Assembly (NCBI GenBank): GCA_001275005.1
Contig: JWZX01002806.1
Location: forward strand, 1-17,251
DNA length: 17,251 nucleotides
Source: Chrysochromulina tobinii
Lineage: Eukaryota > Haptophyta > Prymnesiales > Chrysochromulinaceae
Reading direction: 5' to 3'
Below, in pieces: positions 1 through 6,612 of this stretch. How positions within the stretch are numbered: position 1 is the stretch's first letter; every line of letters starts with the position of its first letter. The position numbers and the translations under genes are program-made. A model generated the notes under the pieces. That model was not told the DNA's origin, ran no database searches, and saw nothing but the letters and a program-made list of their open reading frames with translations.

Positions 1-315
1 GGCCGCGAGAAAAGTCGAGTGGGGTCCCGCATTGCGGGAGTTCGAAAATTTTGTCGGATCTCGTTTCACACCGGCGTGCAACACGTCTCCTCTGTGCTTC
101 TCCCCCCGCCCCGCCTCGCCTGTCTCTGAGGTCTGACTCTCGATCGTACCGGTATGGCGCATGGGTTCGCCCTCGCCGCGGCGGTAGTCGTTTGAAACGT
201 CACGGCTGCAATATTATTAATATTGGCTCCACAATACAATTAGTCCCTCACAACTGTCTCCCTCTAACGCTCGACCTGGCTCTTGAGATGGCTGGCATCG
301 TCTTGTCCGTGCGTA

Positions 316-393
316 TCCCACATTTGGTATCTCTGCAAGTCTTCGGTTCAGCGTGGCTGAAGATTCTGAAGAGTTGACATCATGCGTGTGAGA
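316..393 (-). promoter_or_regulatory. SECIS-like stem-loop downstream of the 433-792 gene
   Basis: Read on the minus strand, this 78-nt stretch folds by eye as follows. Helix I is UCUCACA (393-387) with UGUGGGA (322-316), including one G-U. The internal loop is CGC on one side and ACCAAA on the other. The core is AUGAU (383-379) against AGAG (334-331), giving tandem G-A/A-G pairs. Helix II includes CAA/UUG and UCUUC/GAAGA, with one bulge and one mismatch. A bulge AGAAUC carries unpaired AA at 365-364, and the top is a hairpin UUCAG-ccacg-CUGAA. That is the order of elements in eukaryotic SECIS elements. The fold is by hand, with no covariance or energy calculation. Confidence 0.4.
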
Positions 394-432
394 GGAGCGC
401 GGTCGTGAGTCGGGCCTGTGTGTGGAGCTAGT

Positions 433-792
433 CTAGAAGCGACGGCAAGCATCGTCCATCCCCGAGCCCTTCAGCTTGGCCCAACCTTCCGGAGAATGCA
501 ACCACTGGCCGCCGTTGCTCGGCCCACCGTCGAACGGCATCCAGGCCTTATCGCTCACTGGCTGCCACTCCTTTTTTCCGACGGGAATCTGCTCCAAAAC
601 CTTCAGATGCTGGACACCGTTGACCTCGAAAACAAGACCCTTGAGCAACGCCCCATTACGCGGCCAATCGTCGCCACCGGGGCGACCACCACCGCGCGGA
701 TCGCCGCGCCAGTAGATCCCGGATCAGGATCCGAATGAATTTCCGCAGACGAAGACCTGCGGTTCGGGCGACACGAGACCTGCTTGAGCCAT
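433..792 (-). CDS. Small protein with in-frame TGA; candidate selenoprotein or nonsense-broken gene
   Basis: Not a family I can name with certainty. Reading from an ATG at 792 gives 119 codons to a TAG at 433-435, broken only by a TGA at 724-726 (codon 23). Codon choice looks coding on both sides of the TGA. The part after it holds a compact Trp/Gly-rich segment with IYWRGDP, DDWPRNGALLKG, a VNGVQHLKVLEQ strand, a WQPV turn, AWMPFDGG and QWLH. This resembles a short domain I recall from predicted algal proteins (WPRNG then W-MPF then LH), which is recall and not a search. The start is preceded by a pyrimidine-rich leader, with G at +4. No AG acceptor just after the TGA would let an intron remove it. 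The TGA sits in a Ser/Gly linker (GS-TGA-SG), so a Gly codon (GGA) mutated to TGA is the simple alternative. A SECIS-like fold lies 39 nt past the stop. Coding seems likely; the fate of the TGA is open. Confidence 0.45.
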
Positions 793-1039
793 AATGGCCT
801 TGAGACGAGCGACGAGAGACGAGAGAAGTGAGGAGAAAGCGTCGGAAAGTGTCCCGCGCTGGAAAAGTCGAAGAAAAGTCAAGAAAGCGATCACGAAGAT
901 TTCTTGCCCCCGGCTCCCCCCGGTGTCTTTTTACCGGTAAAAAGACACCGGGGGGAGCCGGGACACACACGGGACACACGGGACGCGGCGGTCTTTTTAC
1001 CGGTAAGCCTACGGCGCGCCGCGGGGCGACTTTGGGAAT
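793..1039. other. Divergent intergenic region with palindrome
   Basis: This lies between the minus-strand gene starting at 792 and the plus-strand STPGR gene. It holds a pyrimidine-rich (minus strand) leader before the 792 start, the 54-bp palindrome, short GGGACACAC repeats, and a third partial copy of the TTTTTACCGGTAA core at about 993-1005. A GTAAGC at about 1003 could be a donor for an upstream STPGR exon. No TATA-like box stands out. Confidence 0.5.
909..962. repeat. 54-bp perfect palindrome
   Basis: Positions 909-935 are the exact reverse complement of 936-962, with ACCGGT at the centre and no spacer. The right half plus flank (933-972, 40 nt) recurs exactly at 13315-13354, so the element is dispersed. 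It could be a tiny inverted-repeat mobile element, a cruciform-forming site, or a fold-back terminator for the two flanking genes. Confidence 0.95.
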
Positions 1040-2884
1040 GTGTTTTCCGATGCGCAACGCTGTGGCGAAGCGGCGCTTGACGCGCTGAGCGGCATTGCGT
1101 GCGTCGCGCTCCAGCATCCATCCGTGCCCGCGTACACGATGCCAGGACGCGAGACGTGGGAGGAGGCACTCGACGGCGCGGACGCCGCCGCCGACGACGA
1201 CGTCTCGCCCGGCCCCATCTATCTTCCTGTGTTGAGCCACGACAGCCGCCATCCTCTGCCGCCGGCGTTCACAATGGCGCCGCGCTACGAGGCTCCACCG
1301 GCCACGGAGGAGACGCCCGGTCCTGCAGCCGTGGGTTTGCGCCATCTGCCACGAGCGCCGGCGTACTCTCTCCGAGGTCGTGACGCTTGGGCCTCCGCCG
1401 CCGCTCAGGTTGAGAGCGCCTCGCCTGGCCCTCAGTACCTTCCCACGACGAGTGGCACCGGCCGGCCTGATGTGGGGTTTGCCTACACGCTGGCCGCGCG
1501 TTTTGAGATGCAGCCCGTGCCAGAAGGGCCAGGCGCGCGCCCGTATGGGTTAGGGCACATGCGTGGGGCGCCACAGTACTCCATCCAAGGACGCGACGCG
1601 TGGATGCCATTGGGCACGCCAGTTGAAGAATCACCAGGGCCCACGTATTTGGTGGAGACGAGCGGCACGAGCCGGCTGCCGAGCGCGCCAGCCTACACAA
1701 TGGGTTGCCGTTTTGAGGCGCCCGGCATGGGGGAGAGCAGCGAGACCCCAGCGGCCGACGCGACCCCCGCGGCGTTACTGGTGCACAAGCCGAGCGCGCC
1801 TGCCTTCTCCCTGCAAGGGCGGGCTGCTTGGGATAAGGAGCCGCGCGCGTCGGCGAGCACGCCGGCGCCGGGTTCGTATGAGCCTCTCCTTCCGGCGCAC
1901 CTTCCTGCTGGTCCGAGCTTCACTATGGGAGCCAAGCTCCGGCCAAGCGAGTTGGACACCCATAGCCCAGATTTCGGGCCGACGACCATGTACCACCTGC
2001 CCAGTGCCCCTGCCTACACAATCGCGGGGCCGGCGCGCGCGCTGCCGGCGCCGCCGACGCCCGGCCCTCTCGACACGCAGAGTGTGCCCATACACCTACC
2101 TAAGGCCCCCTCGTACTCGATGCGAGGGAAAGCGCATGATCCTAATGCTAGCAATGCGACGCCGGCTGCGGAGGTGTACGAGCGCCCCGACTTCCGCTCG
2201 GCACCCGCCATCACAATGGGCGCGCGCACGTCCGGGCTGTGCACGGTCCCCACACCCGGACCTGGCGAGTACGCTCCGCAGCCGGCCATCGGCGGCGGCG
2301 CGCCGGCCTTCTCTCTGGGCGCGCGCATACCGAGCGCGGCGGTTGCGCCAGTGCCAGGCCCCGGCGAGTATGAAAGAGATGACTCATTCTCGACGCCGAG
2401 CGCCCCCAAGTTTTCGATGCAAGGGCGGCTTCGGGAGCCGGGACACGCTGGCCCGGACTCCAAGTACTACGACCATCAAGGGCCCTACATTCGCTCCCGC
2501 CACCCATCAGCGCCCGCCGTCTCGATCAAGGGCAAGGCGCGAGCGTCGCTGCGCGCGCAGCCGGCCCCCGGCCCTGGCTCGTACGAGACGAGCCAGCAGA
2601 CGCATCGGGGCCACGCTCTCCTCCATCTGCCCGCTGCCGGCGGGCCGAGCAGCGACGCCCGGCACGACGCCAGGGCCAAGGCGGCTGCGGCGTCCGCGGC
2701 GTCCGCAGAGCGGCCGTCGGTGCGCCAGACGTACCCCACGACACACAAGTTGCCGCCTGCCACATCGTACAAGGAGAATGTGGCGCGTGCGGCGGCCTTC
2801 CTCAGCCCTACGCAACTCGAACAGATGAAGGCGAAGTTTTCCAACCTGCGCCAAGCGCTCGCGGACGCCGAGACCACGGCGTGA
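1040..2884 (+). CDS. SHIPPO/STPGR-repeat flagellar protein, 5' end missing
   Basis: A sperm-tail PG-rich repeat (STPGR, SHIPPO) protein of the ODF3/CIMAP type. These bind axonemal microtubules, some inside the doublet lumen, so it implies a flagellated cell. About 14 repeats are visible, each a core like SAPAYTMxGR (for example PSVPAYTMPGR, PRAPAYSLRGR, PSAPAYTMGCR, PKAPSYSMRGK, PSAPAVSIKGK), alternating with proline-glycine turns of the form SPGPxY or PGPGEY. The C-terminal 50 residues lack repeats and end in a short helical stretch (LSPTQLEQMKAKFSNLRQAL). The open frame begins at a GTG (1040) and the first in-frame ATG is at 1139, inside repeat 1, so the true start is probably in an upstream exon. 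A likely acceptor is the CTCCAG ending at 1112, just before repeat 1, with a possible donor GTAAGC near 1003. The stop is the TGA at 2882-2884. Confidence 0.88.
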   Translation: MFSDAQRCGEAALDALSGIACVALQHPSVPAYTMPGRETWEEALDGADAAADDDVSPGPIYLPVLSHDSRHPLPPAFTMAPRYEAPPATEETPGPAAVGLRHLPRAPAYSLRGRDAWASAAAQVESASPGPQYLPTTSGTGRPDVGFAYTLAARFEMQPVPEGPGARPYGLGHMRGAPQYSIQGRDAWMPLGTPVEESPGPTYLVETSGTSRLPSAPAYTMGCRFEAPGMGESSETPAADATPAALLVHKPSAPAFSLQGRAAWDKEPRASASTPAPGSYEPLLPAHLPAGPSFTMGAKLRPSELDTHSPDFGPTTMYHLPSAPAYTIAGPARALPAPPTPGPLDTQSVPIHLPKAPSYSMRGKAHDPNASNATPAAEVYERPDFRSAPAITMGARTSGLCTVPTPGPGEYAPQPAIGGGAPAFSLGARIPSAAVAPVPGPGEYERDDSFSTPSAPKFSMQGRLREPGHAGPDSKYYDHQGPYIRSRHPSAPAVSIKGKARASLRAQPAPGPGSYETSQQTHRGHALLHLPAAGGPSSDARHDARAKAAAASAASAERPSVRQTYPTTHKLPPATSYKENVARAAAFLSPTQLEQMKAKFSNLRQALADAETTA

Positions 2885-3233
2885 GCATGCTGTGGCGGCA
2901 GGGAACGAAGCAGCTCTCCCGGTGACGCCGGCGTCGTCCCCCGCACCCCGGCCATGACTCAACCCATGACCCCGGCGCGGCGTGCGGTATCATGGAAACA
3001 GTCAGTATCATTTTTACCCGACCGTCCTACGAATAAGTTGCAATTCCGATTAATTTGGTCATCTTAGATGGGCTACCTTGCACACCCCGCGGGCGCCGCG
3101 CGTCCCGTCCGGGCTCCTGCGCGGGGTGTCAGTCACTGTCGTGTGTCACGTCGTCCCCCACGCTCTCCGTCCGCGCCGAGATCGGAGGCGAGCCCCGCGC
3201 TGCTGGCAGAGGTCAGAGCGTCATTTCCCGAGT
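2885..3233. other. Intergenic region, convergent gene ends
   Basis: 349 bp between the stop of the plus-strand STPGR gene and the stop of the minus-strand unknown protein. Both genes end towards it, so it should hold two 3' ends. I see a short AT-richer patch (about 2990-3065) and nothing else recognisable. Short open frames here have no family features. Confidence 0.5.
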
Positions 3234-3944
3234 CTAGTCCAAGTCCAAGTCGATAACATCCTCCAGCCTCGGCTTCTTCCGCAGTGCAGCCGCTGGCCTG
3301 GCTGCTGGCGCGGCTGCTAGCTCGGCTATGGGTGGGGACGCGGGCGCGGGGCGCTTCCGAGCAGCCGCGCCGCTCACAGACGAAGATGCCTGCTGGAGGT
3401 GCGCACGCTGCTCGGCAGCTTCTGCCAAGATCTGTCGTCGCTCAGCAGCATCTGCCGCCTCTGCTGGTGCGGCCCTGCTCGCTGATGTGACAGAGCCTGA
3501 GGCACCATAAGTAGCCGTGCGTGCCACTCTCTTTTGGCCATGGCCAGTTGCAGCCATCATCGTAGCTCTGCCGTGCTCGTCGCAGAGTCCCAGTTGCAGC
3601 GCGACTTGCAGCGCGACGTGCTCTCGTAGCTGTGTAACGTGCTGCTTGATCTCTTCAGCATGTTCCTCTGCCGTCAAGCATAATGGTTTATGGACGCTCC
3701 GAAGCCACTTGGTGGCAAGAGTTGGACGTTCCGGCCCATTCGGTGCGCCCGTATGATTCGGCATACCATCGGTGAGTCGTGAAAGGCATTGGGCAGCACT
3801 GTACTTGCCCGCTGCAATGTGGCGATCCATTTCGCCCTTATTCCAATTGACGCCCTTGGCCCAAATCACACCCAGATTGTGGTGTCCAGCTGGCCATAGA
3901 TTTAGGCGCGCGACATCCAGAACGCTCTTATGTTGCTGCCACAT
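3234..3944 (-). CDS. Unknown protein with NLS-like and SIM-like C-terminus
   Basis: An uninterrupted 236-codon frame from an ATG at 3944, with an in-frame TAG three codons upstream, to a TAG at 3234. I do not recognise a family. The N-terminal half is mixed globular sequence with several Trp (LNLWPAGHHNLGVIWAKGVNW, then ATKWLRSVHK). The middle is helical and acidic/basic (TAEEHAEEIKQHVTQLREHV), followed by an Ala/Gln/Glu-rich helix likely to be coiled coil. The C-terminus is basic with ARKRPAP and LRKKPRL, then an acidic-hydrophobic EDVIDLDLD that matches a SUMO-interaction motif (hydrophobic core VIDL flanked by acids). Together these suggest a nuclear protein. It could also be the remnant of a transposon-encoded protein, since DNA downstream of it is repeat-rich. 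There are no catalytic motifs. Confidence 0.4.
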   Translation of the reverse strand: MWQQHKSVLDVARLNLWPAGHHNLGVIWAKGVNWNKGEMDRHIAAGKYSAAQCLSRLTDGMPNHTGAPNGPERPTLATKWLRSVHKPLCLTAEEHAEEIKQHVTQLREHVALQVALQLGLCDEHGRATMMAATGHGQKRVARTATYGASGSVTSASRAAPAEAADAAERRQILAEAAEQRAHLQQASSSVSGAAARKRPAPASPPIAELAAAPAARPAAALRKKPRLEDVIDLDLD

Positions 3945-4357
3945 TTGCGACTAGATAGAGACCCTTGTTTCCAGGCCGCCTTGTTATTTCCTAGATGGAG
4001 ACCTTTGTGCATTTCCAGCCGCCGTCTCCGCGTGATCCAAATTTGGCAGTGGCGCCGAGCGGCATGCACCCGACACAGGTCCAGAACGTACATGTAATCA
4101 CCGTAAACGTTATCTGTCCGTACGCGAGGTGTTAAGGACGCAGGACGGAGGACGGGAACGGATTAAGGAACGCATAGACCGGACAACAATAGTCGATAGA
4201 CTCTCCACGTATCTCTGACTCTGAGTGAGTTGCAGTACATTGTAGTGTAGAGTGAGTTATTGAGACACAGACACACCGTGGATCAACAATACGGCTTGTA
4301 CGGGGTCTCTCAGGTCGAGATAGCCTCGAGATACCCACTAAGGCACAAAGGCACACA

Positions 4358-4419
4358 GGGTATCCCATGCTATCAGGATCAGGCACAGACGTAGGGTATT
4401 CCATGCCATCAGGATCAGG
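4358..4419. repeat. 26-bp direct repeat, two copies
   Basis: GGGTATYCCATGCYATCAGG followed by ATCAGG occurs at 4358-4383 and 4394-4419, differing at two positions and separated by 10 nt. Confidence 0.85.
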
Positions 4420-5040
4420 ATAGCAGCATACGCAGCAAGCTCGTGCGTCGTGTGGCCATGGTTGAGATCATGCATGGTTTGAATCCAACGATTCTTCACT
4501 CACTCACGTCACTCACTCTCACTCACGCACTCACTCTCGTCGCGTCTCTGCACAGTTTCCGGGACCGACCGACCGACAAACACCGAATACCGTACCAACA
4601 CTACATGTACACCAACACGGCTACCGGCTGCAAGCGACAGCGGTTTGCAAGCTGCCAGGCTATGCGCGGTCGTCTCTCGACCCGACCCATTAATGTACAC
4701 GCGATAGCATGCCGACGTCATACATGAACATGTACCCGATAGCTCGCATGTAGAGTTCTATCCGAATCCCGAAAGCACACATGCTGACCCGATCGCATGC
4801 TAAGCATGCTAATCGCATGCCGACCCGAACGTAACCCGAACGCTGGAAGCCGCCGTGATCAGCCGCGCAGTTGCAGGTCGGTAGCGGGTCGGAAGCAGAC
4901 GGATCATATTCAGTTGGCCAATCCATCTGGCCAACTGGGCATCCGACAACGACAGCGCTCCGAAAAGGCCGGCACCTGGCGCTTGCGCGCCTCCGACGGT
5001 GCGAACGGCGCGCCCAAAATGCCGGAGGTGCGGATGGCGC

Positions 5041-5054
5041 GCCTCTGAAGAGGC
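5041..5054 (-). terminator. Hairpin downstream of H4-H3, weakly histone-mRNA-like
   Basis: On the minus strand, 101 nt past the H4-H3 stop, GCCTC-TTCA-GAGGC forms a perfect 5-bp stem with a 4-nt loop. Metazoan and many algal replication-dependent histone mRNAs end in a 6-bp stem with a 4-nt U-rich loop. This one shares the CTCTTCAGAG look but not the usual A-rich flanks, so it may be chance. Confidence 0.3.
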
Positions 5055-5154
5055 CAGACAAGCCGCCGCAGGGCCCAGGACGCGGGTTGACGCACGAAAC
5101 TAAGACGGCCCGCTTCCTCATCCCGCCCCCGAGCGGTCGTCTGCGAGATGCTCC

Positions 5155-6612
5155 TCAGACCCTCGGAGCTCCAAACGCCGGAAGACCTGGCGCGGCGAGT
5201 CCGGATGTCGGTGTCTGCAGCATGGTTTGCAGCATTCTGCGCAGCTTCTTGCCGGGGACCGTCTTCAGGCCGAGATGGCGAACAAAGTCGTCGGTCAGGT
5301 CGTACTCGACAATGTCGGACACGCTCGTCACGCCGTGCTCGTCGCAAAACGCCATCGACTTGTTCAACGTCGCGTCGTCGGCGATGTTGACAGTCGTGAG
5401 CACTTGCAGCAGGCCCAGCGCCGTGGCTCGGCGCCGCAGCTCCGCGGCCTTGTCGGCCTCCTCCCCCCTGCCCTCAAAGATGTCAAAGTCTCCTGCCCTC
5501 AAGCGCCGCGCAAAACGTAAGTCTTTGGGCTGCATCCCCAAACCATTGCGATGAGTCACACTCAAGTTGGCGTCCTCGAGAAGGCTGATCAGGTACGCCT
5601 CGGTTCGGTCGTACAGGACGCGAATGTAGCGCGGCTCGTAGGTCAGATCAGGACCGAAATCCTGTCCGATTTCCGCCACGACGCGAGTGAAGTTGGCGAA
5701 GGGGAAGACCGGTCCAGTGTAGCCGCGCTGCTCGCTCCTGACGAGGGCCAGCGACGCTGTGCGCAACGAGTCGAGGTCCCTGCCATGCGCCCCAGCCTCT
5801 CCGCCAGCCTCGTCGTCGTGATCATCATCGTCGTTGTCATCGGTGGACTCCTCAATTGCCTTCTCGTCTGACGCGTTCTTGTCGTCGTCGAGGTGCTGCT
5901 TGACCTCGGCACTCCAGTCGACGCGTAAGAGTGCGACGCGTGCGGCCGCCGAACTGTCACATGGCAGCTGCCGAGCCGCCATGCGTAGCAGCTGATCCTC
6001 GTACAGCCCGTGGCCATACATGGGCCTCATGAACGCGCCACGGCACTCGCAACCCCCCTCAACCCATTCGACGAGGGCGTCGGACGCGATCACCGTACGG
6101 CGTCGGGCGTGCTCGGTCATGGTGATCGCGTGTCTCATGTGCTTCATCAAGAAGTCTCTGGTGATGGCACGCAGCTCTTCAAAAACCGTCTCGGAGATGT
6201 TGATCACGCCAGCACGAGCGCACAGCCGCAGGAAGCAGCTTTTAGTCAAGCCCTGGATGTTGTCACGGAGGATCTTCTTGTGGCGAGGGGGCAGACGAGG
6301 ACCTTCGACCGTCTCGGGACCTTTGGCATCCTTCTCCACGTCGCCTCCATCGGATGTATCATCGGACGCACCAAGCGCATGCGGGTAGAGCTTGAGAACC
6401 CCCTCGTACTTGGCGCCCTCGTATTTGAGGCCCGTCGGTCCCTTGGTCAGCTTTGACAGCGAGAACGCGAGGTCGCGCTCGTCGATGCAATCGCCATCTT
6501 CGATGTGATCGCCGTCGTCGATTTCCGCGTGCGCCTCGCCCGCAGCCATCTTACCAGTAGTGCTGCTTGGCATGGCTGGAGGCGGTGCGGGCATCTTAGT
6601 GCTGCTCGGCAT
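5155..6612 (-). CDS. Fused histone doublet H4-H3 with C-terminal SAM-like domain
   Basis: A single-exon 485-residue protein carrying two histone folds. Residues 1-108 are an acidic, non-histone N-tail. Residues 110-190 are an H4 fold: RHKKILRDNIQGLTK is close to the H4 alpha-1 region, followed by ETVFEELRAITRDFL (alpha-2) and TEHARRRTVIASDAL (L2/alpha-3). An acidic linker (about 241-270, mostly D/E) leads to an H3 fold at about 290-375: FPFANFTRVVAEIGQDFGPD, then RTEAYLISLLEDANLS and MQPKDLRFARRLR. The H3 tail and most of alpha-N are missing. Residues about 415-472 (FCDEHGVTSVSD, YDLTDDFVRHLGLKTVPGKK) look like the end of a SAM domain. The order H4 then H3 is that of Marseilleviridae doublets. 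The start at 6612 overlaps the H2B-H2A stop by 17 nt in another frame; later in-frame ATGs (6594, 6573, 6549) are possible. The stop is TGA at 5155-5157. Confidence 0.93.
   Translation of the reverse strand: MPSSTKMPAPPPAMPSSTTGKMAAGEAHAEIDDGDHIEDGDCIDERDLAFSLSKLTKGPTGLKYEGAKYEGVLKLYPHALGASDDTSDGGDVEKDAKGPETVEGPRLPPRHKKILRDNIQGLTKSCFLRLCARAGVINISETVFEELRAITRDFLMKHMRHAITMTEHARRRTVIASDALVEWVEGGCECRGAFMRPMYGHGLYEDQLLRMAARQLPCDSSAAARVALLRVDWSAEVKQHLDDDKNASDEKAIEESTDDNDDDDHDDEAGGEAGAHGRDLDSLRTASLALVRSEQRGYTGPVFPFANFTRVVAEIGQDFGPDLTYEPRYIRVLYDRTEAYLISLLEDANLSVTHRNGLGMQPKDLRFARRLRAGDFDIFEGRGEEADKAAELRRRATALGLLQVLTTVNIADDATLNKSMAFCDEHGVTSVSDIVEYDLTDDFVRHLGLKTVPGKKLRRMLQTMLQTPTSGLAAPGLPAFGAPRV

Larger units (their letters stand above)
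3945..5154. other. Long intergenic region with simple repeats
   Basis: No gene can be supported. Contents: an imperfect tandem pair of about 40 nt around 3951-4026 (CTAGATRGAGACC then TTTCCAG and GCCGCC in each); a 26-bp imperfect direct repeat (4358-4383 and 4394-4419); an ACTC/CACT microsatellite-like tract at about 4496-4540; four GACC-type units near 4563-4577; clustered GCATGC palindromes at 4788-4820; and a hairpin at 5041-5054 downstream of the H4-H3 gene. Overlapping short frames on both strands lack recognisable domains. Confidence 0.6.

Noticed and set aside
656-1345. 229-codon Arg-rich minus-strand frame
   Set aside because: Runs through the palindrome and antisense of the STPGR gene; its composition is typical of a GC-rich shadow frame.
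1563-2828. 421-codon plus-strand frame overlapping the STPGR gene
   Set aside because: Arg/Pro-rich shadow of the repeat gene in another frame.
4496-4540. CRISPR-like or satellite array
   Set aside because: Only a short ACTC-type simple repeat; no spacers and no regular long repeat.
4871-5554. 227-codon plus-strand frame
   Set aside because: Its right half is the antisense of the H4-H3 gene and its left half is low-complexity with no family features.
6596-6612. The 17-nt overlap as a sequencing error that breaks a single four-histone gene
   Set aside because: Cannot be excluded, but both ends look natural (TAA stop for H2A, good ATG context for H4), so I kept two genes and listed fusion as a hypothesis.
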